From assembly GCA_905236195.1 (NCBI GenBank), contig CAJOOX010000177.1:1-5988 (forward strand): a stretch of 5,988 bases of DNA, given 5' to 3'. Positions 1-5,988 of this stretch are shown here, one piece after another (positions within the stretch are counted from its first letter, which is position 1; every line of letters starts with the position of its first letter). Source of the stretch: an uncultured Bacteroidales bacterium. Its GTDB lineage: Bacteria > Bacteroidota > Bacteroidia > Bacteroidales > UBA3663. Below the pieces are notes generated by a model that was given only the letters and a program-made list of their open reading frames with translations, had not been told where the DNA came from and did not search any database. The translations under genes were made by a program, and so were the position numbers.

Positions 1-2388
1 AATGCCGAGGATTTTTACCCGTCCTATGAGACCTTCACCTGCGAGAATCCGCAGGAGAAGGTTTTCCTGCATCTCGACAATGAGACCTATCATATAGGCG
101 ACACCATCTGGTATGCGGCATATGTGGCCGATGCGCAGACTCTGCGACCTACGGACGGGAGCCGGGTGCTGTATGTGGATTTGCTGACCGAGGAAGGCGT
201 CTTCCTGACCCGCAACCGCCATTATATCACCGACCTCGGAACGGCCAACGGCTATCTGTCGCTCAACGACACACTCTACAATCCGGGACATTTCGAAGTG
301 CGCGCCTATACTGCCTGGATGACCCGCTTCAACGACCCTTCCGACCCCTTCGACTTCGAACGGGTACGCAGCAAGACCCGTTCAGGGGGGAATATCGGAT
401 TCATGGTGGTGCAAAATGAGGCTCCCGGCATCTTTTCCCAGATTGTACCTGTCTTCATGCAGGGTAGCGACTCGCTGATGCCCCTTCGCCCTATGGTGGG
501 CAAAAAACTCCCCAAGACCTATTTCAAGGATGTTACGGCAGTGTTCTCCCCGGAGGGTGGACACCGTGTTGAGGGCGCGCCCTGTCGCATTGCCTTCACC
601 CTCAGGGACGGCAACGGCAAGCGCATTCAGCCAGCCTGCTTCCTTTCGGACGGACTTTCGTCCCGTCCAGTGGAGGTTGACCGTTTCGGACAGGGTGTCA
701 TTGAAACGGATTATGAGTATAATCCCAAAGAGCAACTCTCCTTCGAATGGTTGGGTCACAGCTACGGATTCGACTTGCCCAAGCCGGAAAAGGGCGGTGT
801 GGCTCTGCGATGCGATTCCATTGCCGGAGGATGGAATGTCAGCATCCATTGCAGCAAGCTGGAATCCCCGGACATCGATATTGCCCTGCTTTCCCGGGGC
901 AAGGTATGCTATCGGATGACGATGCCCGTCGTCAAAGATGCCGTTGTCGAGGTTCCTGCCGAGAACTGTCCTGCAGGAACCGCTCAGATTATCGTCACTG
1001 ACCACAATGGCGGACTGTTGGCCGACCGGCTTCTCTATACTCCAGATTCTCCGAACTTAACGCTCCATTCGGAGATTACTGGCGATTCGGCCATCCGCAT
1101 CGTTGACAGCGACGGACAAGCGTGCCCCGATGTGGCCGTTTCAGTGTCGGTGAGAGGCCTGGCAGCCAGACCCTATAAAGCCCGACGTAGCGGCATCCGA
1201 GATTATATGACGCTCGCCTCTGACATCAAGGGTTATCTTCCCGAAGGGATAGAACAGTCCATCCAACCATTCCTGATGCAGCAGCAGTGGCGGCGCTACG
1301 ACTGGCTGGCTCTGACCCGTCCGGAATGGTTCGCTCAGGATTCCACAGAGCTCCAGCGCAAGCCGGACATGGAGAAGGGGATTACCCTCCAGGGACGTTT
1401 CCGTCTCACATACCCGGGCCGGAAAAGTCGTCGTCAAACTTACTATTTGGAGTGTGAAGTCCGTTATGACAACCGCCACTTCTCCGACAGCATCATTCCC
1501 ATCCAACATAACGGGCTATATGAGTTCTCCATGCCTCCTGTTACCGGCACGCATGAGGTGAGGATTCGCGTTCTGGAGCCATGGGACAAGACTCCGTTGG
1601 ACAGCATCGACCGCTGGAAACTGATGTCTAGGAAGTTTCCGGAAGATCATTTTGCCATAGACTTTACGAACGATTTCATGTGGCCGCGCCCCCGACAGAT
1701 TGACTACGACGAATTTGCTGTCCATCGTCACATCGAGCCCCCGACGGCGACCGACTCCGTTCGGGTTCGTCCTGTTGCAAGCTATGATTTCGTGGATTTC
1801 ACCACTTTCTGTTCCTGGAACACGTCCATGCTGACCAGCGATGCGTGGACCTATATGAAATTTGCCAGCATGGTAAGAATCCCGGCATTCAAGTCTTCCG
1901 GCCTGAGAGTGACCGTCGATGGGCAAGTAACTTCTGACGGGAAACCATCCGAACGGTTCTTCTACAATGGCCGCCGATACAAGACGGTGGATTTCTATTT
2001 GGATGTCTATGACCGCGAACGGTATCTCCATCCCTTTGACCGATGGTATATATCCGAGAAATTCGACGTCACCCGTAATCCCGAATTCATCCGCCCGCCC
2101 AAGGGTAGGTTTTATGACCTGCCATCCTATTTCGAGACTATGTATCGCGGGTACCAGGCTGCAGCAACCTTCGGGATGCAGAACCTGAGACTTCTCTCTG
2201 GCGATGAACCACTGTGTGGCCGCACACTCTACTGGAATCCCTCCCTGCTTTCGGACGCTGCCGGAGAAATCCACCTACCATTCTCAGTGACCGATGCCCA
2301 CGAGCCGATAATCATTGAACTCAACGGCTGGAACAGATATGGGAATACCGTCCATCGAACCTTCAATATTGTACCCCGTGAGTTATGA
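1..2388 (+). CDS. MG2/macroglobulin-like envelope protein, 5'-partial
   Basis: The reading frame is open from base 1, so the start and signal peptide lie upstream; 795 residues are visible, numbered here from base 1. Residues 19-106 form an MG2-type beta-sandwich, with EKVFLHLDNETYHIGDTIWY near its start. Further family hallmarks I recognise from Bacteroidetes macroglobulin-like proteins follow: FSPEGGHRVEG (182-192), an MG/Ig-like strand region (295-347), SDIKGYL (407-413), WRRYDW (430-435), a carboxypeptidase-regulatory-like sandwich starting near 461 (TLQGRF), and GRTLYWNP (740-747) opening the terminal beta domain. Many relatives carry a TonB-plug-like domain before that last motif; here the matching stretch (about 620-720) is degenerate or divergent. 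The likely location is the periplasm or outer-membrane surface. The GTG at 124 is not the start, because it would cut the MG2 domain in half. The gene is GC-rich compared with the two that follow and overlaps the next by 4 bases. The family is fairly sure; the molecular role is unknown. Confidence 0.85.
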   Translation, partial: NAEDFYPSYETFTCENPQEKVFLHLDNETYHIGDTIWYAAYVADAQTLRPTDGSRVLYVDLLTEEGVFLTRNRHYITDLGTANGYLSLNDTLYNPGHFEVRAYTAWMTRFNDPSDPFDFERVRSKTRSGGNIGFMVVQNEAPGIFSQIVPVFMQGSDSLMPLRPMVGKKLPKTYFKDVTAVFSPEGGHRVEGAPCRIAFTLRDGNGKRIQPACFLSDGLSSRPVEVDRFGQGVIETDYEYNPKEQLSFEWLGHSYGFDLPKPEKGGVALRCDSIAGGWNVSIHCSKLESPDIDIALLSRGKVCYRMTMPVVKDAVVEVPAENCPAGTAQIIVTDHNGGLLADRLLYTPDSPNLTLHSEITGDSAIRIVDSDGQACPDVAVSVSVRGLAARPYKARRSGIRDYMTLASDIKGYLPEGIEQSIQPFLMQQQWRRYDWLALTRPEWFAQDSTELQRKPDMEKGITLQGRFRLTYPGRKSRRQTYYLECEVRYDNRHFSDSIIPIQHNGLYEFSMPPVTGTHEVRIRVLEPWDKTPLDSIDRWKLMSRKFPEDHFAIDFTNDFMWPRPRQIDYDEFAVHRHIEPPTATDSVRVRPVASYDFVDFTTFCSWNTSMLTSDAWTYMKFASMVRIPAFKSSGLRVTVDGQVTSDGKPSERFFYNGRRYKTVDFYLDVYDRERYLHPFDRWYISEKFDVTRNPEFIRPPKGRFYDLPSYFETMYRGYQAAATFGMQNLRLLSGDEPLCGRTLYWNPSLLSDAAGEIHLPFSVTDAHEPIIIELNGWNRYGNTVHRTFNIVPREL
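951..981. repeat. 9-bp perfect inverted repeat inside the first gene
   Basis: GGTTCCTGC at 951-959 and GCAGGAACC at 973-981 are exact reverse complements separated by 13 bases. In the mRNA they could form a GC-rich stem-loop inside the region coding for the third MG-like domain. The arms do not extend further and no U-run follows, so it is not a terminator. It may be chance. Confidence 0.5.
2385..2388 (+). promoter_or_regulatory. ATGA stop/start overlap (coupled translation)
   Basis: The TGA of the macroglobulin-like gene (2386-2388) overlaps the ATG of the lipoprotein gene (2385-2387). The bases just upstream hold no Shine-Dalgarno-like purine run, so re-initiation by terminating ribosomes is the simplest reading. 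The overlap also fixes the start of the lipoprotein, because a good signal peptide begins exactly there. Confidence 0.8.
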
Positions 2389-4349
2389 GGAAATATAAAG
2401 GTCTGATTATCTGCTTGTATGTTATGGGCGTTTTCACCGGATGCAACTCTCCATATTCCGCGACTTTGGAAGAAGCAGATGGGAATCGTAAGGAATTGGG
2501 AAAAGTAATCTCGGCTATTGAGGACTCTAACAATGACACATTGTCTATGGCTTTATCCTTTTTGCTGGAGAATATGTATGGCAAATACTCCTATCAGGAT
2601 ACTGTCATCAATCATTATGCGGAGTACTTTCAGACGTTGTCTCAATGGAAAGAGCTTGGCCTAAAAAATGAAAACGACAAGTTTTTGGAGAACCTTTGGG
2701 ACAGCCTCTACAGTACGGAGCCACAACAAATCGGGAAGATTCCAGATGCGCAGAAACTGACGGCGAACTTTCTCTGTCGGAACGCAGAACTTGCTTGTCG
2801 GGCATGGAAACAACGCCCTATTTTTTCATCTGCAAAACACACAGATTTCTATGATTATGTCTTGCCCTATCGTGTCGCACATGAAACTCCATGTATATAC
2901 AGAGACTCTTACCTCCATAACCACTCTTTGTTACGAGACACTTCAACGTGTCCCCGTAACTTCCTGAACGCTTTTAGGGAAGAATTTTATATAAAGATGA
3001 ATCGAAGAATAAGAGGACGGATCCCCGAATTCTCTTATGATTTGCCGATTTCTGTTATGGAAAAGGGACTGAAGGGAAACTGCCATCAGAATGCCATATT
3101 CTGCGCCGAGGTTATGCGTTCGCTGGGGATTCCTACGGCAATTGACTATGTGCCGGCGTGGGGCAATCGCAGCAGCAATCATGAATGGAACGTTCTTCTC
3201 CTTCGGGATGACCGTATTTATCCATTCAATCCGTTCGAAACGGACAGTGCGATTCTCGAATACAAGCCCGCCAAAGTGCTCCGCCATACCTTTTCCCGCC
3301 ATGCGGTCGGAGAGTATGACACACTTGATATACCTTCAACCCTTCTTGACCCATGTGCAGAAGATGTTTCTGCACAATATGGCCGCACTTTCAATATAGA
3401 CATAGATATTACCTATCCTCGAAACAATTCTGTTCTATTACGGAGTAAAAGACATGGCGTGATATGCGTCTTTGACAATAAAGAGTGGATTCCCATCTGG
3501 TATGGCGATATTGCAAACCGTCAGATGCACTTTAACAACATGCTGGGTGATGTAGTATATCTCGTAGCATTTTATGATAGCGGCAAGATTATTCCCGCAG
3601 CATTGCCATTCCTTTTAGACACACTGGGGACTATGCATAGTCTCAATGCGTCGGCTGACAAAACCACCGAAATGACATTGTTGCGAAAATATCCCCGTTT
3701 CAAGCGAATGACATATCATGCCATTAAAGTCAAGCGGTCAAGAATCGAAGGAGCCGACAATCCGCAATTCCAAGGTAAACATATTCTATATGACCTAATG
3801 TTTATTCCGATTGACACCACAGAAATTGAGATTCCCCAAGAAGTTTGCAGGAAGTATCGATATATACGTTGGACACCTGTGAGCTATCGGGTGGGCGACC
3901 TTGCGGAAATTTCCTTCTATGGACATAGTAATCCAGATGAACCCATACATCCCTTAAATGGAAATATAATTGGTTATCCAACTCCTGACCCTGATAATCC
4001 ACATTCTTATTTGGCGGCTATGGATGGAAACCTGGAAACATATTTCAGTAAAGAACGAGATTCTGTCGGCTATGTCGGATTGGATTTAGGACCACACAAT
4101 CATCATACTTTGACAAAAGTCCGGCTGTACCCCCGGAGTGATACCAATTACATTATTCCGGGCAACACGTATGAATTGTTTTATTGGAAAGAAGACAAGT
4201 GGATTTCCGCCGGTATCCAGACGGCGACTTGCCATCAACTAAAATACAATGGGATTCCTTCTGGCTCTTTGTATTGGCTGAGAAATAAGACAAGCGGACA
4301 TGAAGAAAGAATTTTCACTTATGAAGATGGAGAACAGATTTGGTGGTAA
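2385..4349 (+). CDS. Transglutaminase-like lipoprotein with discoidin-like C-terminus
   Basis: This 654-residue protein starts with a lipoprotein signal: MRKYK, a hydrophobic stretch, then the lipobox FTGC with Cys20 as lipidated residue. No acidic surface-export signal follows the Cys directly, so a periplasm-facing anchor is possible. Residues 35-70 resemble the N-terminal helical segment of Bacteroidales relatives (FLLENMYGKYSY at 59-70). The transglutaminase/papain-like core has GNCHQNA with Cys233, then RSLGIPTA, then NHEWN with His266. The third triad position appears to be Asn282 (PFNPFE) rather than Asp. KVLRHTF (297-303) is another family mark. A beta-rich domain (about 335-410) follows. 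Two discoidin (F5/8 type C)-like units come next, with YRYIRW/AEISFYG (491-513) and then DGNLETYF (547-554), GYVGLDLG (562-569), YELFYW (596-601) and a conserved tail ending in IWW. The enzyme could hydrolyse, transfer or cross-link peptide or glycopeptide substrates, or be a binding protein. It overlaps both neighbours, so coupled translation is likely. Confidence 0.88.
   Translation: MRKYKGLIICLYVMGVFTGCNSPYSATLEEADGNRKELGKVISAIEDSNNDTLSMALSFLLENMYGKYSYQDTVINHYAEYFQTLSQWKELGLKNENDKFLENLWDSLYSTEPQQIGKIPDAQKLTANFLCRNAELACRAWKQRPIFSSAKHTDFYDYVLPYRVAHETPCIYRDSYLHNHSLLRDTSTCPRNFLNAFREEFYIKMNRRIRGRIPEFSYDLPISVMEKGLKGNCHQNAIFCAEVMRSLGIPTAIDYVPAWGNRSSNHEWNVLLLRDDRIYPFNPFETDSAILEYKPAKVLRHTFSRHAVGEYDTLDIPSTLLDPCAEDVSAQYGRTFNIDIDITYPRNNSVLLRSKRHGVICVFDNKEWIPIWYGDIANRQMHFNNMLGDVVYLVAFYDSGKIIPAALPFLLDTLGTMHSLNASADKTTEMTLLRKYPRFKRMTYHAIKVKRSRIEGADNPQFQGKHILYDLMFIPIDTTEIEIPQEVCRKYRYIRWTPVSYRVGDLAEISFYGHSNPDEPIHPLNGNIIGYPTPDPDNPHSYLAAMDGNLETYFSKERDSVGYVGLDLGPHNHHTLTKVRLYPRSDTNYIIPGNTYELFYWKEDKWISAGIQTATCHQLKYNGIPSGSLYWLRNKTSGHEERIFTYEDGEQIWW
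4300..4349 (+). other. 50-base gene overlap, two frames used
   Basis: The last 17 codons of the lipoprotein gene (including TAA at 4347-4349) and the first codons of the O-antigen-ligase-like gene share these bases in different frames. All three candidate ATG codons of the downstream gene (4300, 4321, 4327) lie inside the overlap. After 4349 there is no ATG or GTG before the first membrane segment, so some overlap is unavoidable. A purine-rich run at about 4302-4310 lies some 10 bases before the ATG at 4321 and could favour that start, giving a protein 7 residues shorter. Confidence 0.75.
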
Positions 4350-5901
4350 AAGTTTTCCGCAAAACGTTGTCCACAGCCTGTTGTTTATTACCGTGACATT
4401 TCTTCTGCTTTTTGTAAGTGACACGTTTATAGAAATGTGGGTTCTTCCCAAACGTCTGTTCGGATGTTTGGGAGGAGCCTCTTTTATTCTTCTGTTCTCT
4501 GTTTTCAGACTACTCAATAGCGCAGTCACATTCCCATCTCTCCGGTATCAAACTTCCTGCATCGTCTGCAATATTTGTATTCTTATTATCTTCAGTTGGA
4601 TTTCCTACCTCTCTTCTCATGAGAAGTATATGTCGGGCACTTTTGACAACCCTGCCGGATTAGCTACGGCTTTGGTTTTATCGACACCCTTCGTGATACG
4701 CTACCAAAACAATCTTCCTTGGAAATTCATTACAACAACCATTTTGCTGATTACAATGTGTGCAACACAGTCAAGAATTGGAATGTTGTGTCTTATGGGT
4801 TATTTCTTGGTGAATTTAAAAATCGCCATACGACTTAAATGGACACTTATGATATTGGCTGCCGTTACAACGGTAATATTATTTTTGTATAAAGCACAGT
4901 CAACGGAAGGCCGCTTGTTTATCATTTCTCAAACCTTGGAAATCATCGGGAAAAGTCCATGGAAAGGAAATGGGCTGAATGGATTCTCTCTTCTCTATAT
5001 GCCTCACCAAGCTGCCTTCTTCGCTCAAAATCCAACATCGCCCTATGCTTTATTGGCAGACAACATAGGCCATCCTCTCAATGAATATCTCTATATTTGT
5101 ACTAATATAGGGTTGATAGGACTAATGATAGTGAGTTTCGTATATTTCATTTTACTTCGAACTGTATTTCGGATACCCCAGATGGCATGTTATTGTCAGA
5201 GTCTTATTCTTCTTCTCATACTCTCTGTGGGTACGTATCCGTTTCATTATCCATTTACTTGGTTCATTCTTTCTGCTTCTATTATCAATGCTTTGAATGC
5301 AACCATAAGGCAAAACCGATATCGCAAACTCATATTGTTGATATGCATGTCGGGGGCCTTGGCAGTTGTCATCAATACCATAACCTTAGTCAAAACAGAA
5401 ATTACTTGGAATCGGACATTTGAGAACACCAGAATCATGAATCCCAAAAATGCTATTCCCTTGTTAGATGATTTCTTCCTCGTAAAGAAGAATGACGAGT
5501 TTTATCTATACACTTTTGCTGAATCCTTGATTGATGCCGGAGAGTATAAAAGGGCTGAGAATGTAGTGCGTCTTCGAGGAAATCTGTTACATGATTATTA
5601 CCAAGAATATTTATATGCAAAGCTGTTCGAATGCAACGGAGATTTTGACAAAGCTGCGCCGCATTATCTATTGGCCTCCAATATGTGTCCTTCGAAATTT
5701 TATCCTTTGTATAAATCATACATGATGTATAAACAACTAGGCCGCAGAGACATTTGTGTACAACTGATAGAAAGAACCAAGCGTAAAAAAATAAAGATAA
5801 TTACTGCCAATGCTGTAATGCTTCGGGATGCTGTTTTACGGGACTCCGTTCTTTGGGAACCCCTTCTGGATTCTCTGTCTGTAGGGCCTATGAGTCAATA
5901 A
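4300..5901 (+). CDS. O-antigen ligase/polymerase family (Wzy_C) protein with TPR-like tail
   Basis: This is a 533-residue polytopic inner-membrane protein. I count about 11 hydrophobic segments: 7 before a long loop (201-262) and 4 after it (about 263-286, 298-313, 317-334, 344-364). Family marks are FDNPAGLA (115-122), QSRIG (157-161, Arg159), EGRL with Arg205 opening the loop, GNGLNGF (223-229), and HPLNEYL (258-264) with the His typical of Wzy_C proteins. Positive residues between segments (R134/K142, K174/R178/K180, R287/R291, R337-K343) put the N-terminus in the cytoplasm and the loop in the periplasm. The tail has TPR-like helical pairs at about 401-425, 436-466 and 467-490. Members of this family polymerise O-units (Wzy), ligate glycan to lipid A core (WaaL) or glycosylate proteins (PglL); the sequence does not decide which. 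The start is the first ATG after an in-frame TGA at 4279-4281; ATGs at 4321 and 4327 are alternatives. The gene is AT-rich and ends in tandem TAA TAA. Confidence 0.87.
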   Translation: MKKEFSLMKMENRFGGKSFPQNVVHSLLFITVTFLLLFVSDTFIEMWVLPKRLFGCLGGASFILLFSVFRLLNSAVTFPSLRYQTSCIVCNICILIIFSWISYLSSHEKYMSGTFDNPAGLATALVLSTPFVIRYQNNLPWKFITTTILLITMCATQSRIGMLCLMGYFLVNLKIAIRLKWTLMILAAVTTVILFLYKAQSTEGRLFIISQTLEIIGKSPWKGNGLNGFSLLYMPHQAAFFAQNPTSPYALLADNIGHPLNEYLYICTNIGLIGLMIVSFVYFILLRTVFRIPQMACYCQSLILLLILSVGTYPFHYPFTWFILSASIINALNATIRQNRYRKLILLICMSGALAVVINTITLVKTEITWNRTFENTRIMNPKNAIPLLDDFFLVKKNDEFYLYTFAESLIDAGEYKRAENVVRLRGNLLHDYYQEYLYAKLFECNGDFDKAAPHYLLASNMCPSKFYPLYKSYMMYKQLGRRDICVQLIERTKRKKIKIITANAVMLRDAVLRDSVLWEPLLDSLSVGPMSQ

Positions 5902-5921
5902 TAATTCAAGTTTCCCACACC

Positions 5922-5950
5922 CTCAGAAGCAGCTGAGAGCGGGATTGACT
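5922..5950 (+). terminator. Weak candidate transcription terminator
   Basis: CTCAG (5922-5926) and CTGAG (5933-5937) form a 5-bp stem with a 6-base loop, 21 bases after the stop codon. An outer TCCC/GGGA pairing (5913-5916 with 5941-5944) could extend it across an internal loop. A short CTTTT lies at 5949-5953, some 11 bases beyond the inner stem. Its position fits the end of an operon, but the stem is short and the T-run poor. Confidence 0.3.
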
Positions 5951-5981
5951 TTTAATAAAAAACGTTGTTTAACCCAATCCC
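5941..5981. repeat. 7-bp inverted repeat in the 3' tail
   Basis: GGGATTG (5941-5947) is the exact reverse complement of CAATCCC (5975-5981), with 27 mostly A/T bases between. It could be a longer stem-loop competing with the small hairpin just upstream, a protein-binding site, or chance. No T-run follows the second arm inside the window. Confidence 0.4.
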
Positions 5982-5988
5982 TTAGGCA

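Larger units (their letters stand above)
5902..5988. other. Non-coding tail downstream of the operon
   Basis: These 87 bases begin with a second in-frame TAA (5902-5904). I see no start codon leading to a credible gene on either strand. The stretch holds a small hairpin, an A-rich run (5957-5962) and a 7-bp inverted repeat, described separately. No Bacteroides-type -7 element (TAnnTTTG) is seen here. Confidence 0.6.

Noticed and set aside
124..126. GTG as start codon of the first gene
   Set aside because: The frame is open to base 1 and the MG2 domain begins at about base 55, so the codon is an internal Val.
382..1005. 207-codon open frame on the minus strand
   Set aside because: Same reason: antisense shadow of the macroglobulin-like gene, with no motif or signal peptide.
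1516..2274. 252-codon open frame on the minus strand
   Set aside because: It lies fully antisense to a gene with clear family motifs. Its translation has no recognisable domain, and long antisense frames are common opposite GC-rich genes.
2385..2385. Frameshift or split gene between the first and second genes
   Set aside because: The second gene opens with its own signal peptide and lipobox, and the first ends in a complete terminal domain, so these are separate proteins.
4880..4887. TATTTTTG, matching the Bacteroides -7 promoter pattern TAnnTTTG
   Set aside because: It is inside the ligase-like gene in an AT-rich membrane segment, and the nearest upstream TTG (4855-4857) is only an approximate -33 at slightly long spacing. 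No gene start follows, so chance is likely.
1..5988. tRNA, rRNA, CRISPR array, insertion sequence or integrase site
   Set aside because: No cloverleaf-like element, regularly spaced repeats, transposase motifs or terminal repeats were seen; nearly the whole window is coding.

Overview
The window looks like a piece of a Bacteroidales chromosome (Bacteroides, Parabacteroides, Prevotella, Alistipes or Muribaculaceae type; I cannot fix the genus). The call rests on three protein architectures that I know mainly from this order: an MG2/macroglobulin-like envelope protein, a lipoprotein joining a transglutaminase-like core to discoidin-like repeats, and an O-antigen-ligase-family membrane protein with a C-terminal TPR-like tail. 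None of the three starts has a convincing Shine-Dalgarno sequence, which also fits Bacteroidetes.

Layout: everything is on the + strand and reads as one operon. Bases 1-2388 hold the 3' part of the macroglobulin-like gene, whose start lies outside the window. It overlaps the transglutaminase-like lipoprotein gene (2385-4349) by four bases (ATGA). That gene in turn overlaps the O-antigen-ligase-like gene (4300-5901) by up to 50 bases. The last gene ends in a tandem TAA TAA. It is followed by an 87-base non-coding tail with a weak hairpin and a 7-bp inverted repeat. I see no RNA genes, CRISPR array, insertion sequence or promoter I would defend.

How the genes may work together (inference): all three products are predicted to act in the cell envelope. 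The first is a large beta-sandwich protein of the periplasm or outer membrane. The second is a lipid-anchored protein with a papain-like Cys-His core and a carbohydrate-binding-like C-terminus. The third is an inner-membrane enzyme of the family that polymerises or transfers lipid-linked glycans (Wzy/WaaL/PglL type). Its catalytic loop and TPR tail are both predicted to face the periplasm. The tight overlaps suggest the products are made together, possibly to build, attach or remodel a surface glycan or glycoprotein. Substrate and reaction cannot be read from the sequence.

Base composition changes sharply along the operon. The first gene is clearly GC-rich, the third is AT-rich, and the middle gene is mixed, with a GC-rich patch over its catalytic core. 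This makes a mosaic origin worth testing.
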